Source: Baffinella frigidus
Taxonomy: Eukaryota; Cryptophyceae; Cryptomonadales; Baffinellaceae
NCBI GenBank assembly: GCA_026770585.1
Contig: MU647069.1
Coordinates: forward strand, 46,926 to 62,440
DNA: 15,515 bases
Reading direction: 5' to 3'
Shown here: positions 10,001 through 13,124 of the stretch, in pieces
Layout of the letters: every line of letters begins with the position of its first letter
Position numbering within the stretch: position 1 is the first letter of the stretch
The notes under the pieces: generated by a model
What the model was told of the DNA's origin: nothing
Databases searched by the model: none
Seen by the model: only the letters and a program-made list of their open reading frames with translations
Translations under genes and position numbers: made by a program

Positions 10001-11715
10001 TGGGACTCGTCCAACACTGCCCACCTCCTCGAGATCGTCCACATGCAGGGCAAGACCGGGTACTCCCCTCAACCCGAAACCCGAAACCCGAAACCCAAAA
10101 CCCGAAACTCTGAACCTCGAGACCCGAAACCCGAAACCCTGAACGCCGATCCCTAAACCATAAACTCTGAACCTGAACAATACACCAGAAACCCCAAACC
10201 CTAAACCATAAACCCGCGGAACAGGCACCACATCTAATATCCTGAACCCTAAACCATAAACCCTAAACCCAAAACCCCAAACCCCAAAACTAAACCCAAA
10301 AACAGGTACCACATCGACATGGCGGGCCGCACCACATCGAAACCCCAAACGCTAACAACTGAAAACTCAACCCTAAACCCTAAACCCTAAACCCTAAACC
10401 CTAAACCCTAAACCCTAAACCCTAAACCCTAACCCTGAACCCTAAACCCTAACCCCTAACCCCTGAGTAGGTACCACATCGACATGGCGAGCCGCATCAA
10501 GGAGGACGGCTCCATCGAGCACCGCGAGGTCTCACCCCTGACTCCTCACCGTGAGGAGTGCTGGAGCCTAAACCCTACGCCGGGATGCTGCGTAAATTCT
10601 AATATGCGAAGTCCAGCCCCTAAGGTCAACTGTCCTGGTCCGCATGCTGAAAGTCACCGCGCGTACAGCACGACGGCAAGATCACGGTGGCCAAGGCCTC
10701 TCGGCGCCCCTGCTCAGACGTAGCCTCTGTCGGGGGGCATGCATGGCGGCCATGTTGATAAATAACGGTCTCGCTCTCACGCAGCACGACGGGAAGAACA
10801 CGGTGCCCGCGGACGCATACATGGTGGCCGCGTTGGTGTTGCTGAAGGTCCCTCTTTAGTGTGGCGGTGTTGCGTAAGGAGTGGCCAACGGTCTCTCTCT
10901 CCCTCGTGCAGCTCTCGCGTCGTCCCTGGTCAAAGCTGTGCAGAGAAGTTGGCCACGGAAATTTTACTGAAGGTCTCTCTCTCTCTCTCTCTCGCTCGCT
11001 CGCTCGCTCTCTCTCTATCTCGCTCTCTCTCTCTCTCTCTCTCGCAGCACGACGGCACGATCGCGGTGAAGAAGAACTTCCTCCCGAAGGGCAAGCTCAC
11101 GCTGGGCATCACCTCGGGCGCCTCCACCCCCGACCGCTACATGCAGGCAACCCTCTAACCCTCAACACTAAAACCTGAAACCTAGACCCTAAACCCTAAA
11201 CCCCAAAGCCTGATGACTCCACCCCTGACCGCTATCCCTTAAGTGACCAGTAGGCTCATACGCCTTACCGTAGGGCCCTAGGACCTGCCTAGGGCTTCCA
11301 CGGGCGATTATTCGCCCGTTGTTCACTTAAGGGATATATGAAACAATGCTAAAAGTTGACAGTCCTGGCACTCACCCGTTAACTTTTGGCAGGGCTCGGT
11401 CGAGCGCGTGTTCCTCCTCAAGGCCCTCGAGGACGCCTATTTACATGTTCAATTTTAAGTTGTTGTACCAGGAACGGGACGAGACTCCGGAACTTCCGTA
11501 GGGTCGTGACCAAACCCTTGAAAGTTACTACACAAACGCCCACTTCTAAAGGCCCCAGTTTTCAAAATGGGTGCTCTATCATCCTCGCGTGGTAACGCCT
11601 GTCTATGAATCAGTGCCAAAAGTTGACAGTCCTGTACTCACCCGTCAACTTTCGGCAGGACTCGGTCGAGCGCGTGTTCCTCCTCAAGGCTCTCGAGGAC
11701 GCCGTGCCGGCCTGA
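1863..11715 (+). CDS. ispH: 4-hydroxy-3-methylbut-2-enyl diphosphate reductase (IspH/HDR), 15 exons, plastid-targeted
   Basis: IspH is a [4Fe-4S] enzyme that reduces HMBPP to IPP and DMAPP, the last MEP-pathway step, in the plastid. Exons read here: 1863-2228, 2482-2614, 2782-2843, 4418-4489, 5050-5107, 5677-5735, 6345-6404, 6819-6913, 7345-7390, 7901-7965, 8639-8724, 9954-10059, 10471-10528, 11048-11146, 11659-11715. They sum to 1422 nt, or 473 residues plus stop, with consistent phases. Residues 1-20 are a signal-like segment ending ATAAF, followed by a basic transit-like stretch; FNRRGF starts the plant-type domain. Cluster cysteines are C134 (FCWG), C225 (TTCPWV) and C356 (TICDATQ). Substrate-site motifs are IIHNP, AHEES, NQTT, SSNT and TSGAST. 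All introns end in AG; donors are GT except intron 14 (GC). The ATG at 1863 is chosen because it opens the targeting peptide. Intron boundaries are inferred from family conservation plus splice dinucleotides. The identity is certain; individual junctions could shift slightly. Confidence 0.93.
2641..2729 (+). repeat. Repeat F, copy 1 (fills most of intron 2)
   Basis: Starting CAGTCTATTTGG, this unit is repeated in the same orientation at 3030-3119 with substitutions. Its end contains AAGTTGACGG and GTGTCACC as imperfect inverted ends around a GGTACC-like centre. It makes up over half of the 167-bp intron 2. Confidence 0.6.
2845..3012 (+). mobile_element. Repeat E, copy 1, immediately after the exon 3 donor
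   Basis: This block of about 165 bp matches 5861-6024. Shared landmarks are CGAGCCA, TAAGTCAACTCCCCCTGAAA, GAGTCAAATGCC, GTCCATCTAAACGA, GGCAACTTACT, CTTTGTTGACT and ATCCTGGCT. Inside is a compensated hairpin: GCCGGCTC/GAGCCGGT here, CTGCCACC/GGTGGCAG-like in copy 2, so the stem is kept while its sequence differs. The outer ends are imperfect inverted repeats around AAGTCAAC/GTTGACTT. It begins at or within a few bases of the exon 3 donor (AAG/GTCCAC). Confidence 0.65.
3030..3119 (+). repeat. Repeat F, copy 2 (intron 3)
   Basis: Second copy of the unit at 2641-2729, about 70-75% alike by eye. Its last 45 bp form an inverted repeat, AAGTTGACGG against CATGTCAACTT. A third, partial copy in reverse orientation lies at 5787-5832. 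Confidence 0.6.
3364..3713 (+). repeat. Tandem duplication in intron 3, two diverged units
   Basis: Unit 1 (about 3364-3541) and unit 2 (about 3560-3713) share GTGTTGTGGT, CACACTTCACA, ACTGTGGGGTTCTGGAGTCT, GGTTCG, GGGTGTCG and CATTCAGAG/GTTCAGAG blocks in order. Unit 2 lacks about 25 bp. No protein family is recognisable in either unit. Confidence 0.7.
3742..3780 (+). repeat. Short tandem repeat, unit ACTTGGGTTTACAA, about three copies
   Basis: Three consecutive copies of a 14-bp unit with minor changes, directly before the intron 3 region with 3800-4190 repeats. GGGTTTA is shared with the telomere-like heptamer. Confidence 0.6.
3800..4190. repeat. Interspersed direct and inverted repeats in intron 3
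   Basis: The block at 3800-3860 (GGACTCTCC, CCTTTTCA, CTAGGC) recurs at 4150-4190. CGCACGGGGG recurs as CGTACGGGGG near 3980. CACAGCGGGCTACGAAGGA at 3847 is inverted at 3959-3977. The right end, GGGTTATTCACGAATCC at 3944, recurs near 4738 in intron 4. No coding content. Confidence 0.5.
4235..4312 (+). repeat. 26-bp minisatellite, three copies, in intron 3
   Basis: Three back-to-back copies of a 26-bp unit starting AGGATTCATGTTGCG. The third differs at one base. Diverged half-units (CGATTTCTGG, ATCTTATGGG, GTGTCCAAT) flank it up to about 4370. Confidence 0.85.
4484..4675 (+). pseudogene. Repeated copies of the exon 4 donor junction
   Basis: The end of exon 4 and the start of intron 4 (ATGCAG/GTTTCGGGTTTCGG) recur at 4626-4675 together with the following TAGGGTG and CAGGGTTCGGGT blocks. 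A shorter copy, GAAGAGATGCAG/GTGCCC, lies at 4561-4577. Both keep a GT in donor position. Their use would insert intron sequence into the message. Confidence 0.6.
4681..4716 (+). pseudogene. Degenerate acceptor-side copy of exon 5, first of two
   Basis: CAGCTGGGCCAGAGGGGCGT, followed by CAAGATCG, matches the exon 5 start less one codon. After that the sequence diverges (GGGAGG in place of the GATACC codons), so the TTCPWV motif is absent. It retains an AG before the coding match. Confidence 0.75.
4827..4871 (+). pseudogene. Truncated copy of exon 5 with the cluster cysteine changed to Phe
   Basis: Fifteen codons match exon 5 with two base changes (CTT for CTG; TTC for TGC), then run directly into heptamer-like AAACCCGG. 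The acceptor AG is intact. The TGC to TTC change removes the [4Fe-4S] ligand equivalent to C225, and the donor end is missing, so this copy cannot give an active enzyme. The intact exon lies at 5050-5107. Confidence 0.85.
4976..5043 (+). repeat. Telomere-like heptamers (CCCTAAA orientation), intron 4
   Basis: Degenerate CCCTAAA/CCCCTAA units run up to the acceptor of intact exon 5. The preceding intron part at 4490-4560 has the opposite, GGGTTTAGGG, orientation. Confidence 0.75.
5343..5450 (+). pseudogene. Two short acceptor-side copies of exon 6
   Basis: GTTGCAGTGTGGAACGC at 5341-5358 and GTGCAACGTGGAACGC at 5422-5438 match the exon 6 acceptor and first codons (GTGCAG/TGTGGAACGC at 5671-5686). 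Both are followed by the same TCTCAA, so they are also copies of one another. The second has lost the AG. Confidence 0.6.
5458..5499. repeat. Perfect 16-bp hairpin in intron 5
   Basis: TGCCGCGTTACTACCG at 5458-5473 and its exact reverse complement at 5484-5499 enclose a 10-nt loop. It could be the core of a small foldback element or an intronic RNA hairpin. There is no oligo-T after it to suggest a terminator. Confidence 0.7.
5787..5832 (-). repeat. Repeat F, partial inverted copy (intron 6)
   Basis: The reverse complement of this stretch aligns with 3078-3122 (GTTGAC, GGTACAAAT, GTCGACTTTGG blocks). It lies directly before repeat E copy 2; in intron 3, F and E copies are likewise near neighbours. 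Confidence 0.45.
5861..6024 (+). mobile_element. Repeat E, copy 2 (intron 6)
   Basis: Second copy of the element at 2845-3012. Here the outer inverted ends CGTAAGTCAAC and GTTGACTTACG are nearly perfect, so it may be the better-preserved copy. It lies between exon 6 and a degenerate downstream copy of the exon 6 donor end. Confidence 0.65.
6045..6078 (+). pseudogene. Donor-side copy of exon 6
   Basis: GCGCACGGACATGACC, TGGGTCATCCACGGCACG then GT matches the exon 6 end (GACATGACCTCGGTCATCCACGGCAAG/GT in 5709-5737) with a few changes. The similarity continues into the intron (CTCC, CAATGC, TGTTCAC blocks), so the duplicated unit spanned the exon-intron junction. Lysine 250 of the exon is threonine here. 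Confidence 0.7.
6155..6575 (+). repeat. Telomere-like heptamers around exon 7 (introns 6 and 7)
   Basis: CCCTAAAC and variants occupy 6155-6320 and 6476-6570 on both sides of exon 7 (6345-6404), with the most regular run at 6515-6567. Exon 7 is one of the few exons for which I found no extra copy. Confidence 0.75.
6640..6709 (+). pseudogene. Upstream copy of exon 8 ending in a stop codon
   Basis: Twenty-three codons from the acceptor (CAG/GACATGGAAGAG) match exon 8, with only silent differences in the shared part (GAA for GAG, GGG for GGC). Lysine then becomes AAT followed by TAG at 6712-6714. It has no donor. Splicing to this acceptor would terminate the protein at once after the DMEEAKY...EEFLEN segment. 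The intact exon 8 lies 110 bp downstream, at 6819-6913. Confidence 0.88.
6919..7180 (+). repeat. Long pyrimidine (CT) tract in intron 8
   Basis: About 260 bp of almost pure C/T (CCCTCTCTC units, then pure CT) begin within 10 bp of the exon 8 donor. It can be read as Ser/Pro/Leu-rich frames on one strand and Arg/Glu-rich frames on the other; these are artefacts. Purine-strand triplex or R-loop formation is plausible. Confidence 0.85.
7259..7281 (+). pseudogene. Degenerate acceptor-side copy of exon 9
   Basis: GGCAG/ATTCGACCCGTATGTCAAAC resembles the exon 9 start (CCCAG/GTTCGACCCGGACGTTCACC) and is followed directly by heptamer-like CCTAACCCCT. It sits 86 bp before the intact exon. Confidence 0.55.
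7280..7660 (+). repeat. Telomere-like heptamers and variants, introns 8 and 9
   Basis: CCCTAAA, CCCTCAA, CCCATAA and related units fill most of intron 8's end and intron 9 on either side of the 46-bp exon 9. They join directly to copies of exons 9 and 10. Similar units continue between and after the exon 10 copies up to 8030. Confidence 0.8.
7664..7710 (+). pseudogene. Perfect but truncated copy of exon 10
   Basis: All 47 bp ([15 protein letters not shown] and two bases of the next codon) are identical to the start of exon 10 at 7901, including the CAG acceptor. The copy is then cut cleanly into CCCTAACCCTCAAC. The identity implies a recent duplication or ongoing gene conversion. Confidence 0.9.
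7770..7796 (+). pseudogene. Short degenerate copy of exon 10
   Basis: CAG/ACGACCATGCACAAGGAGGA, then GACCGCC, matches the first nine exon 10 codons with Tyr to His. The CAGACGAC acceptor junction itself is doubled (7759-7769). A still weaker echo (ACCACCATGCAA) lies near 7837. All are embedded in heptamer-like repeats. Confidence 0.75.
8226..8250 (-). pseudogene. Inverted copy of the exon 11 start
   Basis: On the minus strand this reads AGGTTCGGACCCGAGAAGCT followed by CAACG, the acceptor G and first codons of exon 11 (FGPEKLN) with one inserted base. The opposite strand shows G-rich heptamers next to it. Confidence 0.7.
8344..8389 (+). pseudogene. Acceptor-side truncated copy of exon 11
   Basis: CAG/GTTCGGGCCGGGGAAGCT onward matches exon 11 through the codons for ALDT, with Phe to Leu in EHFM. 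It stops before the ICDATQ cluster-cysteine motif. TCATGGCGCT recurs once more at 8398. The intact exon is at 8639-8724. Confidence 0.85.
8514..8610 (+). repeat. AT-rich 23-bp minisatellite, four copies, before exon 11
   Basis: Units like CCTAATTGATCTTCATAATT repeat about four times between the truncated and the intact copy of exon 11. The low GC stands out sharply and may supply the branch-point/pyrimidine region of the exon 11 acceptor. Confidence 0.8.
8807..8824 (+). pseudogene. Donor-side copy of exon 11, short
   Basis: AAGGACGCCATCCAGG/GTGCG repeats the end of exon 11 and its donor, just after a GGGTTAGGGTTT block. Too short to encode anything by itself. Confidence 0.65.
8943..9006 (+). 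pseudogene. Donor-side copy of exon 11, long
   Basis: It runs from GAGCACTTCATGGCGCTG through [13 protein letters not shown] to a consensus-like donor G/GTGAGG. There are few changes (Ala to Asp near the end). There is no acceptor: G-rich heptamer sequence (GGGTTTGGGTTA) joins it directly. Confidence 0.85.
9091..9146 (-). pseudogene. Inverted copy of exon 11, acceptor side
   Basis: On the minus strand it reads AGGTTCGGGCCCGAGAAGCT then TAACGAGCACCTCATTGCGA and ends near a GACACCA block, aligning with about 54 bp of exon 11 with one insertion and several changes. It lies 35 bp before a direct donor-side copy, giving a head-to-head arrangement. Confidence 0.8.
9182..9236 (+). pseudogene. Donor-side copy of exon 11 with a fortuitous acceptor
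   Basis: ATGGCGCTCGACACCATC to CAGG is exon 11 from the MALDT codons to its end, followed by donor GTATGT. TCGCAG precedes it, so both splice signals are present. At 55 nt, inclusion between exons 11 and 12 would shift the frame. A further short donor-side echo (GCTATCCAGG/GTGCGC) lies at 9326-9340. Confidence 0.82.
9536..9930 (+). repeat. AAACCCC array and ACACCGA satellite in intron 11
   Basis: Eight or so AAACCCC heptamers at 9538-9598 are followed by CCTGAACCC units, then an ACCGAACACC/ACCTAACACC satellite (about 9775-9850) and CCCAAAAACCCAAAA units to 9930. The truncated exon 12 copy is embedded in the middle. Each array is a different variant of the same theme. Confidence 0.8.
9689..9753 (+). 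pseudogene. Acceptor-side truncated copy of exon 12
   Basis: GCAG/AGCTGGTCAAGGACGATG through the SSNT motif matches exon 12 (9954 onward) at nearly every base; LLK is LVK here. It stops at AACACC, then runs into degenerate sequence and CCTGAACCCTAACACC satellite with no donor. The last third of exon 12 ([12 protein letters not shown]) is missing. Confidence 0.87.
10062..10465 (+). repeat. Heptamer arrays filling intron 12
   Basis: CCCGAAA units come first (10070-10140), then CCCTAAACCATAAA variants, then the most perfect run of the window, about ten CCCTAAA units at 10369-10437. The unit type changes after each exon 13 copy. Confidence 0.85.
10225..10340 (+). pseudogene. Two truncated acceptor-side copies of exon 13
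   Basis: ACAG/GCACCACATC at 10225-10234 and ACAG/GTACCACATCGACATGGC to about 10331 repeat the exon 13 start (TAG/GTACCACATCGACATGGC at 10471). In the second, CACCACATCGA is repeated again right after the break. Both are separated from the intact exon by heptamer arrays. Confidence 0.8.
10669..10698 (+). pseudogene. Diverged acceptor-side copy of exon 14, first
   Basis: ACAG/CACGACGGCAAGATCACG followed by GTGGCCAAG would read HDGKITVAK against HDGTIAVKK in exon 14. It has no recognisable remainder and reaches stop codons or non-homologous sequence soon after. Confidence 0.7.
10785..10807 (+). pseudogene. Diverged acceptor-side copy of exon 14, second
   Basis: GCAG/CACGACGGGAAGAACACG followed by GTGCC would read HDGKNTVP. 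The preceding 40 bp (GGCGGCCATGTTGATAAATA, ACGGTCTC) belong to a repeat also found near 12118. Confidence 0.65.
10973..11047 (+). repeat. CT microsatellite forming the exon 14 polypyrimidine tract
   Basis: About 70 bp of CT dinucleotides with CGCT interruptions end in CTCGCAG, the acceptor of intact exon 14. A strong pyrimidine tract here would favour this acceptor over the two upstream exon 14 copies, which lack one. Confidence 0.8.
11214..11235 (+). pseudogene. Donor-side remnant of exon 14, interrupted by a foldback element
   Basis: GACTCCACCCCTGACCGCTA matches the STPDRY codons at the end of exon 14 (GCCTCCACCCCCGACCGCTA). The foldback element at 11233-11336 starts exactly here, and ATATGAAACA on its far side resembles the continuation ACATGCAGGCA. 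Confidence 0.6.
11233..11336. mobile_element. Foldback element A, copy 1 (intron 14)
   Basis: TIRs TATCCCTTAAGTGA and TTCACTTAAGGGATA enclose a core with CCGTAGGGCCCTAGGACCTGCCTAGGGC and an inner CGGGCGATTATTCGCCCG hairpin. It is inserted in a remnant of exon 14. Confidence 0.85.
11351..11387 (+). repeat. Stem-loop before the exon 15 acceptor, duplicated
   Basis: AAAAGTTGAC and GTTAACTTTT form a 10-bp imperfect stem ending five bases before the GGCAG acceptor at 11388-11392. The same structure occurs at 11618-11653 before the second terminal exon. It has likely been copied together with the exon, and could bring branch point and acceptor together. Confidence 0.6.
11393..11458 (+). other. Upstream copy of exon 15, possible alternative terminal exon
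   Basis: The acceptor (GGCAG) and 15 codons ([15 protein letters not shown]) match exon 15 ([15 protein letters not shown]), then it reads YLHVQF and TAA at 11456-11458. It is phase 0, so splicing exon 14 here gives a complete protein about four residues longer, with a different C-terminus from the VPA end at 11715. The copy extends upstream through a shared stem-loop, so both terminal exons have the same acceptor context. Whether this or 11659-11715 is the main terminal exon cannot be told from sequence. Confidence 0.55.
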
Positions 11716-11764
11716 GACGGCATGGGTACGTGACTTGTGTAAAGTCACTCAAGGGCGTGTCCCC

Positions 11765-11861
11765 AGACGGGCTCGCCTCGGGACTAGGAAACTAGGACGG
11801 GCCCGCCTCAGGGCTGGGACGGGCCCGCTTCGGGTCTAGGATAGGCCCGCCTCGGGATGAG
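11765..11861 (+). repeat. GC-rich 22-bp tandem repeat, four copies
   Basis: Units of the type GACGGGCCCGCCTCGGGACT repeat four times just downstream of the ispH stop, the first lengthened by GGAAACTAG. Probably 3' UTR or intergenic. Confidence 0.8.
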
Positions 11862-11887
11862 GGCAGCGCCGAGGCGCTGAAAAGGTA

Positions 11888-11992
11888 TAACCCTTAAGTG
11901 GCGAGAAGGCTCATACACCCTACGGTAGGGCCCTAGGACCTGCCTAGGACCTCTTGCGGGTCAAATTTGACCAGCTCGCCACTTGAGGGATA
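11888..11992. mobile_element. Foldback element A, copy 2 (downstream of ispH)
   Basis: TIRs TAACCCTTAAGTGGCGAG and CTCGCCACTTGAGGGATA. The core CCCTAGGACCTGCCTAGG is shared with copies 1 and 3. The inner hairpin differs (GGTCAAATTTGACC), so inner stem sequence changes while pairing is kept. Confidence 0.85.
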
Positions 11993-12408
11993 GGGCGAGA
12001 ACGTCTCGCTAGGGTCTTCCCATGGAAGGGCAAGGTGTCCGCTTATGTTGGGAGTATTCAAACCCTGAAGGACGTGAAGGTTGTGCTAGAACCTAGCCGC
12101 CGTGGGGAGGGTTGCACGGCGGCCGTGTTGTTATCAATAAAGGTCTCTTTTTGGTGTGAGACATCCTTGCAACGCTCGTGACTGATGTCACGTGCAGGGC
12201 TAAATCAGCCCTTTCCCCGATACCCTGAATACAGTCGATCTAATGGCCGGAGGCTGGCTCAACCTAAGCCCTCGGGCGGGGCCACACCCTACGCGCGGAG
12301 ATGTGGTCGTTCGCGTTGGGACGTTGTTCCGAAACACCCAGGGCACAGCGATGTTATGCGGTCCAACGCATTTTCGGCAGGGGCGTTCGCCCCCCGGTCT
12401 CCCCTCGT
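11993..12408. other. Intergenic region with no recognised gene
   Basis: Contains the second copy of the GGCGGCC-TGTTG repeat (near 12119) and a small GGGCTAAATCAGCCC hairpin at 12198-12212. Open frames here run into the hairpin elements downstream and have no recognisable motifs. Confidence 0.5.
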
Positions 12409-12520
12409 GTACAGGGGTACCTCGCTCATAAGAAAACGCCCATCCTCTAGGACCACCATAGGGCCCTACCGTATGGTCCCTAGGGGGGGGCGGTTTCTTA
12501 TGAGCGAGGTACCCCTGTAC
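12409..12520. mobile_element. Foldback element B, copy 1
   Basis: Arms of about 48 bp starting GTACAGGGGTACCTCGCTCA pair almost perfectly with the right end, leaving a small TAGGGCCCTA-type centre. Translated, the arms give peptides such as YRGTSLIRK and MSEVPLY. From memory, unverified, such peptides recur in spurious protist gene predictions. Confidence 0.85.
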
Positions 12521-12653
12521 AAGATGTAGAGTGGGCGCGACCTCTCCCGCTAGGTGCTGGCGACCCCTAGCCTCCGTGGGAGGGAATACACGGCTGCCGC
12601 GTGCGTATTTACCAAAAATCTCTGTACATCCGTGAACGCGCCCCCGTGCGCAC

Positions 12654-12741
12654 CAGGGGTGTCCTGCCCAGCTAGGAATCGCCCTACATGTACCGCAGGG
12701 CCCTAGGGCGGTGCGTGTCCATATTCGCGAGGTAACCCCTG
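12654..12741. mobile_element. Foldback element B, degenerate copy
   Basis: CAGGGGTGTCCTG at the left and GCGAGGTAACCCCTG at the right, with CGCCCTA/TAGGGCG paired in the middle, match the B family ends and spacing. The stems have many mismatches, so this is an older copy. Confidence 0.5.
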
Positions 12742-12790
12742 TACCTCCAATTGAATGAGCCCGCCCCCTACTAGGGCCGTTTCCCCGATG

Positions 12791-12884
12791 CAGGGGTACC
12801 TCGCTCACAAGAAAGCGCCTTCCCCCAGGATCCTACAGTACATGTAGGCCCAGGGGGCGCTTTCTTGTGAGCGAGGTACCCCTG
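12791..12884. mobile_element. Foldback element B, copy 2
   Basis: Arms CAGGGGTACCTCGCTCACAA-GAAAGCGCC match copy 1, with ATAAG replaced by ACAAG in both arms: a paired change that keeps the stem. The centre is CCTACAGTACATGTAGG. Confidence 0.87.
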
Positions 12885-13021
12885 TGTGGGATAGGCCTCC
12901 CCGACCCCCCAGAAAATCTTTCGCTGGATGCATCAGTGCTGTCTGTCTCTCTCCCCAGCCCCCTTTCCCTGATTCCCTCATTCGCCCACTAGGCTAGGCG
13001 CCCCTGACAGCTATTAGTGCC

Positions 13022-13124
13022 TATCCCTTAAGTGCCCAGTAGGCTCGCACGCCCTACCGTAGGGCCTCAGGACCTGCCTAGGGCTTGCACGGGCGATTAT
13101 TCGCCCGTTGGTCACTTACGGGAT
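13022..13124. mobile_element. Foldback element A, copy 3, at the end of the MYND gene
   Basis: TIRs TATCCCTTAAGTG and GTCACTTACGGGAT; the core is nearly identical to copy 1, including CGGGCGATTATTCGCCCG. The right TIR overlaps the last codons and stop of the MYND reading frame. One base in it differs from the other copies, creating CGTAAGTG on the minus strand. Confidence 0.87.

Larger units (their letters stand above)
10745..12165 (+). repeat. Dispersed GGCGGCC-TGTTG repeat
   Basis: GGCGGCCATGTTGATAAATA-ACGGTCTC at 10745-10772 recurs as GGCGGCCGTGTTGTTATCAA-TAAAGGTCTC at 12119-12148. A weaker version lies at about 10825-10855 (GGTGGCCGCGTTG, GAAGGTC). It is a short dispersed unit of unknown origin, and each version is followed by a TCTC- or TCTTT-like tail. 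Confidence 0.45.

Noticed and set aside
9375-10348. Minus-strand frames rich in [11 protein letters not shown]-like repeats
   Set aside because: They are translations of heptamer and satellite arrays, not proteins.
10365-10465. A true telomere or a CRISPR array
   Set aside because: The repeats are contiguous 7-mers without spacers, and they lie inside an intron between functional exons, so they are interstitial.
12200-12808. 202-codon minus-strand frame
   Set aside because: It runs through both arms of foldback element B and has no recognisable domain; coding would require the hairpin to be protein sequence.
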